A DNA stretch of 64,000 nt, from contig CAZNSX010000003.1 of NCBI GenBank assembly GCA_964575845.1, forward strand, positions 372,001 to 436,000, given 5' to 3'. The DNA comes from CAZNSX01 sp964575845 (GTDB lineage: Bacteria; UBA8248; CAZNSX01). Of the stretch, positions 16,880-23,481 are shown piece after piece. Positions within the stretch are counted from its first letter, which is position 1. Every line of letters starts with the position of its first letter. The notes under the pieces are model-generated. The model did not search any database. It had not been told where the DNA came from and saw only the letters and a program-made list of their open reading frames with translations. A program made the position numbers and the translations under genes.

Positions 16880-18298
16880 GGCTTGAGCGACCGTAGCTTC
16901 CAAGAATTTACAATGCTGTCCCCCTTTGCGCAAAAGGAAGTGCCCTGACAGGGATGGAGAGGATGGTGAATATGGTATTATGCGCTTTTGCATCAGTGGC
17001 TTTGTAATGACCCTGAGGCAGGAGCCGCCATAGAGCAATCCATGAGAGATAAAGCCTCGGGCAAGGTGAAGGGGAGAGAGTTCGGGGCCGAGAAAGAGCC
17101 TCTCGGAGGTAGCTCTTTTACTCTTTGGCTTGCCCTGAGCCACGGCGTTACCGATTCTTACCACGGCTTTTTGCCGCCGCTGCTCCCTTTAATCGTCAGC
17201 CGCTTTGACCTCTCGCTGACCCTTGCAAGCACCCTTGTCGCAACTCTGAGCCTCTCGGCCCGCTTTTCGCAGCCGGTTTTCGGTTATCTATGCGACCGCT
17301 TCGATAGAAGGGTTCTGCTCATAGGAGGCATTGCTCTCTCGGCCAGCTCCTTGAGCTTCATAGGCCTCATGCCCAGCTATAGGCTCCTCCTCTTGCTCCT
17401 GATGCTTGGAGGTTTTGGGATTGCCTGCTATCACCCGGCGGGCGTCACAACAGTCAGCCTTGCCGTGCCCCCTCGGGAGCGGCCAATTGCGGTCTCGATT
17501 TTTGGTGCGGGTGGAATCATAGGCTACTCGGCAGGCCCTGTGGCTATGGCAGCCCTGGTAGCAGCATATGGGCTTTCCGCGACCTGGCTTGCCATTTTCC
17601 CAGGCCTCGCCTTTGCCATTTGGCTCATCCACCGTCTTCCTGCCCCTGAGTCCAGGCAGAAAGTTCCCGAGCGGCCCCTCCTGAGGAGCCTGGCGTCTGT
17701 TTCCATGGCGGGCGTGATGGGGGTTATCATCTTCCGGTCGGCCACCTATACCTCCTTTGTCAACCTCATGCCCATCGTCATCCACGACCGGGGCCTGAGG
17801 CTTGAGGCGGGGGCTCTGGTTGTCATGGCCCTTGGTCTGGGCGGGGCCGGAGGTGGCATCCTGGCAGGGTGGCTGAGCAGTCGGGTGGGAAAGGAGAGGG
17901 TTATCTGGGGCTCCCTTGTGCTGGCACCCCTCACCCTCTTCCTGTCCCTTTGGGTAAGAGAGCCGCTTTTCCTTTATAGCGCCGTGGCCCTGGCGGGGGG
18001 GGTTCTCAACTGCAGCTTCCCGCTGACGATCGTCCTTGCCCAAGAGATTGTTCCGGAGAGGCTGGCGACAGCCAGCTCGCTTGCTATTGGCCTATCCATG
18101 GGCCTTGCGGGCGTGGCTTTTATAGCAGTCGGACGCCTCGCGGATGCCATAGGGCCCGAGAGCACTCTCAAGTGGGTCTGCCTCCTTCCGTTGGCGGCTT
18201 TTCTCTTAGGAGTTCTCTTTATGAGAAGGGGAAGAGAAGAGGCTCAGTGCTAACCCAGCCTTCTCATTATTTCCCGTGCCGCCAGCACGCCCGAGGCC
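16880..18298. repeat. Tandem duplication, copy 2 (MFS gene plus flanks)
   Basis: This is the second copy of the unit at 15394-16820, separated from it by about 59 unrelated bases. The upstream non-coding region, MFS gene and last codons of the facing FAD dehydrogenase gene all align with copy 1. Confidence 0.75.
17042..18253 (+). CDS. MFS transporter, paralogue of the preceding gene
   Basis: A 403-residue membrane protein with the same helices and motifs as the first copy (LSHGVTDSYHGFLPPLLPLI, GYLCDRFDRRVLLIGG, ACYHPAG). Differences are spread through the protein with no frameshift, so both copies appear maintained. ATG 17042 corresponds to the start of copy 1, although the GGAGG seen there has been lost; an AGGAG lies about 18 bases upstream. 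Its stop overlaps the stop of the converging FAD dehydrogenase gene by a few bases, leaving no room for a terminator. Confidence 0.87.
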   Translation: MRDKASGKVKGREFGAEKEPLGGSSFTLWLALSHGVTDSYHGFLPPLLPLIVSRFDLSLTLASTLVATLSLSARFSQPVFGYLCDRFDRRVLLIGGIALSASSLSFIGLMPSYRLLLLLLMLGGFGIACYHPAGVTTVSLAVPPRERPIAVSIFGAGGIIGYSAGPVAMAALVAAYGLSATWLAIFPGLAFAIWLIHRLPAPESRQKVPERPLLRSLASVSMAGVMGVIIFRSATYTSFVNLMPIVIHDRGLRLEAGALVVMALGLGGAGGGILAGWLSSRVGKERVIWGSLVLAPLTLFLSLWVREPLFLYSAVALAGGVLNCSFPLTIVLAQEIVPERLATASSLAIGLSMGLAGVAFIAVGRLADAIGPESTLKWVCLLPLAAFLLGVLFMRRGREEAQC

Positions 18299-19593
18299 GA
18301 AGCCTGCACGAGACCCCGGCTAATCCCCGCCCCATCGCCTATGGCGAGAAGGTTTCTCACCCCGGTTTCCATCCCGGAGCTCACCCTGAGCTGGAGGCTA
18401 TAGAACTTGACCTCGACCCCGTAGAGAAGCGTGTCCGGGGAATGAAGGCCCGGGGCAAGCCCATCGAGGGCCTCGAGCATCTCCAGGATGTCGGTGAGAT
18501 ATCTGTAGGGCAGGACAAAGCTCAGGTCTCCCGGGGTGGCATCATGGAGAGAAGGGCTGACGACGCCGGAGGCGATGCGCTCCGGGGTGGAGCGGCGCCC
18601 CCAGAGCAAGTCTCCGAGGCGCTGAACCAGAATTTCTCTCCCCAGAAGGTTCGCGAGCAAGGCTACCGAGCGGCCGTAAGCCACGGGGTCATTGAAGGGC
18701 TCGGTAAATGTGGTGCTCACCAGAATTGCGAAGTTGGTGTTGGAAGAGAGTCTTCGTGCGTATGAGTGGCCGTTTACGGTGGAGACCCCGTTGACGTTCT
18801 CGCGGATCACCTCCCCCTGCGGGCACATGCAGAATGTCCTCACCCTGTCCCCGAAGCGCCTGGAGCGGAAAAGCAGTTTGGCTTCGTAGGAGGCTGAGGT
18901 GAGGGGCTCCAGAACCGAGGCCAGAGCCTCCACCCGAACGCCGATATCAACGGGGTTGATCCTGGTGGGAAGCCTGAGGATCCGGGACTGCTCCGCGAGC
19001 CACTGTGCCCCTTGCCTCCCCACGGCCAGGACTATGAAACGGCCCTTCAGCTCCTCTCCGTCCTCAGTCCTCACCCCTACGGCCTCTCCCTCCTTGGTGA
19101 TGACCCCGGCGACAGGGCGGTCGCAGGCGACCTCCACTCGGCCCTCCAGGTGCTCGCGGATTCGGCTGAGCACCTGGAAGCAGAGTTCCGTTCCGAGGTG
19201 TCTCACTCGGGAGGGGATTAGGGTGAGGCTGTGGCTGGCGGCCTTTTGCCTGAGAGCCTCAACCGCCTCGCTATCTCCTCCGTAAAGTTTTTCCGGCGCG
19301 CCGAAGGCGAGGTACTGGGAGTCCACGTGGTCGATGAGAGCCTGCAACTCCTCAAGGCTGACGCTCTCCGAGAGCCAGCCTCCCACCTCCGGGCTCAGGG
19401 TAAGCTTCCCGTCGCTGAAGGCCCCGGCCCCGCCCCACCCGCTCGTCATCTGGGAGCGAGCCTTCCGCTCGTGAAGGTCAGGGCCCTTCTCCAGGATGAG
19501 AACCCTGGCCCCTCCCAGGTGCGAGAGCTCAAGTGCGGTGAATAGCCCGGCAGGCCCCGCCCCCACGATTATTGCATCCCACTCCCCAGCCAT
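18250..19593 (-). CDS. FAD-dependent dehydrogenase (COG2509-like)
   Basis: The 447-residue flavoprotein starts with the dinucleotide fold AIIVGAGPAGLFTALEL and an acidic strand end (ILEKG). It has a second FAD-contact region (GRFIVLAVGRQGAQWL) and a C-terminal AIGDGAGISRGLVQASASG typical of this uncharacterised group of dehydrogenases. ATG 19593 gives the normal N-terminus; the frame is open further upstream inside the LarA-like gene. It lies 4 bases after that gene's stop, so the two are probably co-translated. The electron donor is unknown; a hydroxy acid handled by the LarA-like protein is possible. Confidence 0.82.
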   Translation of the reverse strand: MAGEWDAIIVGAGPAGLFTALELSHLGGARVLILEKGPDLHERKARSQMTSGWGGAGAFSDGKLTLSPEVGGWLSESVSLEELQALIDHVDSQYLAFGAPEKLYGGDSEAVEALRQKAASHSLTLIPSRVRHLGTELCFQVLSRIREHLEGRVEVACDRPVAGVITKEGEAVGVRTEDGEELKGRFIVLAVGRQGAQWLAEQSRILRLPTRINPVDIGVRVEALASVLEPLTSASYEAKLLFRSRRFGDRVRTFCMCPQGEVIRENVNGVSTVNGHSYARRLSSNTNFAILVSTTFTEPFNDPVAYGRSVALLANLLGREILVQRLGDLLWGRRSTPERIASGVVSPSLHDATPGDLSFVLPYRYLTDILEMLEALDGLAPGLHSPDTLLYGVEVKFYSLQLRVSSGMETGVRNLLAIGDGAGISRGLVQASASGVLAAREIMRRLG

Positions 19594-19597
19594 GCGT

Positions 19598-20863
19598 TCA
19601 AGCCTCGGGGATGAGCGCGGGCCCTTCGGCGAGGGCTGTGACCCTGGCCCGTCTTCCCTTCTCTCTGAAGGCCATCTCAAGGGCATCTTCCACAGAAGGT
19701 GCCCACTCCATGTGCATCCCCCTTATCCTCTCCGGCTCTACCCCTTCGGTGACAATTATTGCTTTGTGGCGGGAGAGAATCCTTGCGAGGATCTGCGCCT
19801 GCCACATGTCCTCCTCCCAGATCTTCCCCTCTCTTATCTTCCGGAGTACCTCTTCGGGGCTTCCGGAGTCAGCCATCATCCTGAAGAACCCCTCATGCCC
19901 CACGCCATCCTCACACCTGGCCGCCAGGATGATAACGGCCCCCGGTGAGGCCGTTGCCTCAGCCGAATCCAGGCCCTTGACAACCTGGTAGAGGTTTCGG
20001 TCAAGGGGAAAGCCGCTATTGGAGGTGAGGACTATATCCCCGGGCACGGCCTTTACCCGCGCGAGAGAGCCCGAGAATTGGCAGCCCTTCTCGTGGGCTT
20101 TGATGGGGTCTCCGGCAAAGGCTCCTATGACCCGGCGCTCGCCATCGAGAACCACGTTGAGGATGAAGCGCAGGGGAACCCTGCTTGAGGCCTCGACCAT
20201 CTCTTCATGGATGGGGTTCCCCGCGAGTATCCCGGCGCGGGCCCTCGGATGGTCTATCCGCTCGGGCGAGTGGTTTCGCATGATGCTTTCATAGCCGCTC
20301 ACAGCAGGCAGGACGCTCTTCCTCCCGCCCGTGAAGCCCGCAAAGAAGTGAGGCTCGATGAAGCTCTCGGCCACGATGAGGTCAGCCTCGGTGAGAAGCC
20401 GGTTCACCCAGAGCTCGAGGCCACTCTTGAGGCGCCCCAAGTGCCTGAGCGAGTCCCCCTCCGCGGCATCATGGAGCTCAACCTCTATGCCATCAAGAAG
20501 CTGCTCTCCTAGCTTCTCCTGGAGCTCTTCCTGCGTGGGCTTTCTGTGAAGGCCGCCGCCCACGAGAATGGTGAGCCGAGCCCCGGGGCTCCCCTTTTTC
20601 ATCTCTCGGATAAGCGGAGGAAGAGTGAGGCGGCTCGGGACGGGACGGGTGACATCGCTCGTTATTATAAGAACCCTTTCCCTCCCCCGCACCAGCTCCG
20701 AGAGGGGGGTAGACTCTATGGGCTTTTCGAGGGCCCTCTCGATGAGCTCCTCCTCGCTTCCGCTCGCCCGCTCGGCCCTGCTTTCCAAGACCGCCGCCAG
20801 GTTCTCTCTGGGGACCCTGACCCTTAGCGTCTCCTTTCCGTAAGGAAATTCAAGCTCTTTCAT
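19598..20863 (-). CDS. LarA-like nickel-pincer racemase/epimerase family protein
   Basis: The 421-residue protein matches lactate racemase LarA (DUF2088 family). The active-site positions are almost in register with L. plantarum LarA: D70 and R73 (SDVTRPVP), H106, H172 and K182 (PHFFAGFTGGRKSVLPA), and H198. LarA uses a nickel pincer cofactor made by LarB, LarC and LarE, none of which is in this window. The substrate may be lactate or another alpha-hydroxy acid. The ATG is 23 bases inside an AT-poor leader with GGAG upstream (AGAAGGATATG region). It is the first gene of a pair with the FAD dehydrogenase. Confidence 0.85.
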   Translation of the reverse strand: MKELEFPYGKETLRVRVPRENLAAVLESRAERASGSEEELIERALEKPIESTPLSELVRGRERVLIITSDVTRPVPSRLTLPPLIREMKKGSPGARLTILVGGGLHRKPTQEELQEKLGEQLLDGIEVELHDAAEGDSLRHLGRLKSGLELWVNRLLTEADLIVAESFIEPHFFAGFTGGRKSVLPAVSGYESIMRNHSPERIDHPRARAGILAGNPIHEEMVEASSRVPLRFILNVVLDGERRVIGAFAGDPIKAHEKGCQFSGSLARVKAVPGDIVLTSNSGFPLDRNLYQVVKGLDSAEATASPGAVIILAARCEDGVGHEGFFRMMADSGSPEEVLRKIREGKIWEEDMWQAQILARILSRHKAIIVTEGVEPERIRGMHMEWAPSVEDALEMAFREKGRRARVTALAEGPALIPEA

Positions 20864-20947
20864 ATCCTTCTCCCGAGAACGAGAAAAAGCTCACAGCCAA
20901 ATCCAAAGAATAACTAAAGATGAATTTTTTTTCTCCATAAAAAATTG

Positions 20948-20977
20948 TTGCTCGAAATGGAAAACTTGTGGTATAAG
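20948..20977 (+). promoter_or_regulatory. Promoter of the structured RNA near 21 kb
   Basis: TTGCTC (20948-20953), an 18-base spacer and TATAAG (20972-20977) preceded by TGG form an extended -10 promoter in an AT-rich patch. Its predicted start (about 20983) coincides with the first predicted stem-loop. Confidence 0.5.
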
Positions 20978-20980
20978 GTT

Positions 20981-21268
20981 AGATGATATGGCCGGGTGGC
21001 AGGACCCGGTCATCTGAAAGGTCGTGGGGACAGCGGCCCTGAGTGAGTACACCTGCTCTTCGGTCAAAAGGGCCGTGGGGTAAGACAGCTGTCCTGGCGA
21101 CCTTTCACTTTTGAGGCCCTGTAAAGGGGAAGAGGATCGGGTGCCATGCTGTTTATTTCTTGGGAACACATGATAGCTCTGGGTGGGAAAAGAGACCTTT
21201 TCGGCTGCTCGATTCTTCAAGTTGGGTAAGGAATTTCAGCCTGGAGGCCCTTCCCGAGCGGTTTTTTT
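20981..21268 (+). ncRNA. Candidate structured non-coding or leader RNA
   Basis: Five or six stem-loops can be drawn between a promoter and a terminator. H1: AGATGA/TCATCT and CCGGGT/ACCCGG (20981-21015). H2: AAAGGTCG/CGACCTTT closing helix (21017-21024 with 21098-21105), then GGACAG/CTGTCC and CGGCCCT/AGGGCCG. H3: CCCT-GTAA-AGGG with a GNRA-type loop (21117-21128). H4: CATG-TGTT/AACA-CATG (21145-21172). H5: GAAAA/TTTTC (21187-21202). The last helix (21205-21261) is followed by seven T. No open frame with a ribosome binding site occupies it. I could not match it to tmRNA, RNase P RNA, SRP RNA or a riboswitch class I know. It may be independent or a leader of the genes from 21.3 kb. Confidence 0.55.
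21205..21268 (+). terminator. Terminator-like helix with T7 tail at end of RNA candidate
   Basis: CTGCTCG (21205-21211) pairs with CGAGCGG (21255-21261), with an inner AAGG/CCTT helix. TTTTTTT at 21262-21268 follows at once. It would end the RNA candidate or act as an attenuator before the exported-protein genes. Confidence 0.55.
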
Positions 21269-21324
21269 GAGGTCGAGGATAGCTCAGGGGAATAAGATAA
21301 ACTGTAAGCTTAAGGGACCCCATC

Positions 21325-21912
21325 TTGTTGAATTATATCCTCATGCTCTTCTTTTACATCGTTTCGGTCCTCTCGCCCTGGACCTACACGAGGCCTCCCT
21401 CTGAGATCAAGGTGGCAGTTATTAACCTGAGGGCCGGGGTTCCCTCGGGGGAGATGGGTGAGGCTCTGAGCCGAAGCCTTAGGGAGGAGCTTTCAGAGGC
21501 AGGCCCCTATCTTCCACTAAAATCGTCACAGGTCAGGGAAGCCTTAAGGATGGAGGGCCTTCAAGAGGCCCTTCCCTTGAAGAGAGAAGAAGCCTTAAGG
21601 GTGGGAAAGCGCCTCAAGGCGGGTCTCGTTCTCACCTTGCTGACTCGGGAGGAAAGAGGGTCCCTCGTGCTCCGCTTCAGGGTATGGGATACAGCAAATG
21701 GGGAACTCCTCCTTGCGGGTGAACTCGAGGGAAAGGGGATAGATGCGGCTGGGGAGCTGGGGAAGAATCTCGCCCATCTTCTGGCAAAGACTCTGAGGGA
21801 GGATGGAGCGAGCAGCCCTCGCTCTTCTTCCAAGGCCCCCCAAACGAGAACCTTATTCTCCACTCTCTCTGAATTGCTCTGGTCCAGGGCATCTCATATT
21901 TTGGTCATCTAA
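21325..21912 (+). CDS. Exported CsgG/FlgO-like protein, uncertain family
   Basis: A protein of up to 195 residues with a hydrophobic N-terminus (YILMLFFYIVSVLSPW) likely to be a signal peptide or anchor. IKVAVINLRAG follows, then LSRSLREELSEAG, a repeated-strand core with GKRLKAGLVLTL, and an amphipathic C-terminal helix GKNLAHLLAKTL. This order recalls FlgO/CsgG-like periplasmic domains that bind peptidoglycan-associated or secretion partners. Start candidates are TTG 21325, TTG 21328 and ATG 21343; none has a strong ribosome binding site. It lies 57 bases after the RNA terminator. Confidence 0.6.
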   Translation: MLNYILMLFFYIVSVLSPWTYTRPPSEIKVAVINLRAGVPSGEMGEALSRSLREELSEAGPYLPLKSSQVREALRMEGLQEALPLKREEALRVGKRLKAGLVLTLLTREERGSLVLRFRVWDTANGELLLAGELEGKGIDAAGELGKNLAHLLAKTLREDGASSPRSSSKAPQTRTLFSTLSELLWSRASHILVI

Positions 21913-21995
21913 ACCCTAAACAAGGCATAATTCTTGCATATTTTAATGAATAATACCAAACCATCTTATTCCGCCTTCATCAGTTGGAGCGAAAG

Positions 21996-22751
21996 ATGGT
22001 CAGAGTCCTCAGCCTCTCTGCTCTCATTCTTTTCCTTCTTACCCTCACGACATGCAGCCAGGCGGGCAAATCCAGGTTCCTTCGCTGGTACACTAAAAAT
22101 ATTTCAGGGCCTGACCTGGGGCTCCTTGCGCGGCGCAAGCTCCTGGCGGCGCAGCAAAAATTGACCCAGGCGCAGATGAGGGAGAAGGGGGAGGGGAAGA
22201 AGGTCCAAGCTCTTGATAGTAATGAGCCCTTGCCCGAGAAGGCAATGGCCTCGACGGAAAAAATCCCCCTCATATATTCCCCGCCCCTCGGGATTCAGGT
22301 GGACAGGCCGAACAAAGAGCCCGCAGTGCCCACCCCGAAGAAGGCTCCCTCTCTCATGCTTTACGGGAAAATCGACGCGCTCTGGGACCGTTTTGATAGA
22401 TCCTGCCAGCTCCAAAGCTGCCCCATCGAGGGCAATGACGTCATAGAGCTCGACCGCTCCTTCAGGGAGCTCATCAGGGAAGCCCGCCGTTCGCTGGTGC
22501 CCGGGGCCCTTTCCAAGGCCCGTCGGGCCTGGGTTGACTTTCGCCTGGCTCTAGGTAATATGCGTATGGTGCAGGAACGCTACCTCTCGGCGGCCACCAA
22601 CTATTGCTACGCGCTTCGCTTTGCCCGGGCCCGTGGTATGGAGGAAAGGGCTCTGGCAGAGGAGAAATTCCTGAAGGCCTACGGTGAGGCAAAGGGTCGC
22701 TACCGGCCGTCGGAACTGAGACACCTCTCGGGATGCCGCAGGGTCAGCTGA
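21996..22751 (+). CDS. Hypothetical exported protein (possible lipoprotein)
   Basis: This 251-residue protein has a basic N-terminus and hydrophobic run VLSLSALILFLLTLTTC. The Cys at the end resembles a lipobox, but Thr at -1 is unusual. The rest is charged: a Lys/Gln-rich helix near 45-65, a Pro-rich linker (IYSPPLGIQVDRPNKEP) and a C-terminal helical part with SAATNYCYALRFARARG that looks like a TPR-type helix pair. ATG 21996 has TTGGAG about 8 bases upstream. It overlaps the following nuclease-like gene by 19 bases. I do not recognise the family. Confidence 0.65.
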   Translation: MVRVLSLSALILFLLTLTTCSQAGKSRFLRWYTKNISGPDLGLLARRKLLAAQQKLTQAQMREKGEGKKVQALDSNEPLPEKAMASTEKIPLIYSPPLGIQVDRPNKEPAVPTPKKAPSLMLYGKIDALWDRFDRSCQLQSCPIEGNDVIELDRSFRELIREARRSLVPGALSKARRAWVDFRLALGNMRMVQERYLSAATNYCYALRFARARGMEERALAEEKFLKAYGEAKGRYRPSELRHLSGCRRVS

Positions 22752-23275
22752 AACTCAACCTTAAGGCCGGACCTTTCAAGAAGACTCCTCCCCTCATTCC
22801 CAAGGGGGCGCTCTTCCTCTTGGCTCTTCTTCTTTTTCTTATCGCCTGCGGCCGACAGCCTTCCATCCGCGGAGAGCCCGGAAACCCCAGCATCTCCTTC
22901 CCCTACTACCGGGTGCTGGAGGTCCTGGATGGGAAGACCATCCTCCTGGAGCCGCCCGGAGGCCCTGAAGAGAGGGTGAGGCTACTCGCCCTCGCGTTTC
23001 CGAGCCCTGAGGCAGAAGGGAGGGCAAAGGCTTATCTCAAGAAAAAGCTCCTCGCGAAGAGGGTGCGCCTTGAGAAGGACATGACTGAGAAGGATGAGGG
23101 GGGCGGGCTTCCCCGCTACCTCTATCTTGAGGACTTCACCTTCGTGAACGCCGAGCTCATAAGACAGGGCCTCGCCCGCGCCTCCTTCCAGGAGCCTGAC
23201 ACAAAATACCGGGACCTCTTCAAGCGGCTTGAGGCGGAGGCGAAGAAGAGGCGCCGGGGGGTGTGGAAGAGATGA
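22733..23275 (+). CDS. Staphylococcal-nuclease-like (TNase) lipoprotein
   Basis: A 180-residue protein with a signal segment (ALFLLALLLFLIAC) ending in a good lipobox, then an OB-fold nuclease domain. It has YRVLEVLDGKTILLE, VRLLALAFPSPE, an AKAYLKKKLL helix, VNAELIRQGLARA, and the ending AKKRRRGVWKR typical of the family. The usual catalytic Asp-Thr in DGDT is DGKT here, and the Arg of RLxGID is present but followed by altered residues, so nuclease activity is doubtful. It is coupled to the preceding gene by a 19-base overlap. Confidence 0.8.
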   Translation: MPQGQLKLNLKAGPFKKTPPLIPKGALFLLALLLFLIACGRQPSIRGEPGNPSISFPYYRVLEVLDGKTILLEPPGGPEERVRLLALAFPSPEAEGRAKAYLKKKLLAKRVRLEKDMTEKDEGGGLPRYLYLEDFTFVNAELIRQGLARASFQEPDTKYRDLFKRLEAEAKKRRRGVWKR

Positions 23276-23386
23276 AAAAAGGGTGCAGAGCCTGAACCCC
23301 CTGAGCACTTTAAGAGGATTCCAGGGAATTTGTGCGGAGTAATGGAACCCTCGCTCGCAAATAACCCCGCTCAAAAAAATCCAATC

Positions 23387-23395
23387 TGCTAAAAT
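23387..23395 (+). promoter_or_regulatory. Candidate extended -10 element for the hsd operon
   Basis: TGCTAAAAT has the TGn extension before TAAAAT and lies 87 bases upstream of hsdR. No -35 match is evident. Confidence 0.3.
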
Positions 23396-23481
23396 ATCCC
23401 CTGATTCAAACCTTCACGCGTCTGCAACGGCAATCTTGCGGCGAAATTAATTCTCTCCTCCAGCCCGCTTTCGGTATTCGC

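Noticed and set aside
20981..21268. Assignment of the RNA as 6S RNA, tmRNA, RNase P RNA, SRP RNA or cobalamin riboswitch
   Set aside because: No tmRNA or RNase P core motifs, no GGAAGGA-type SRP loop, no single long rod as in 6S, and no B12-box are visible.
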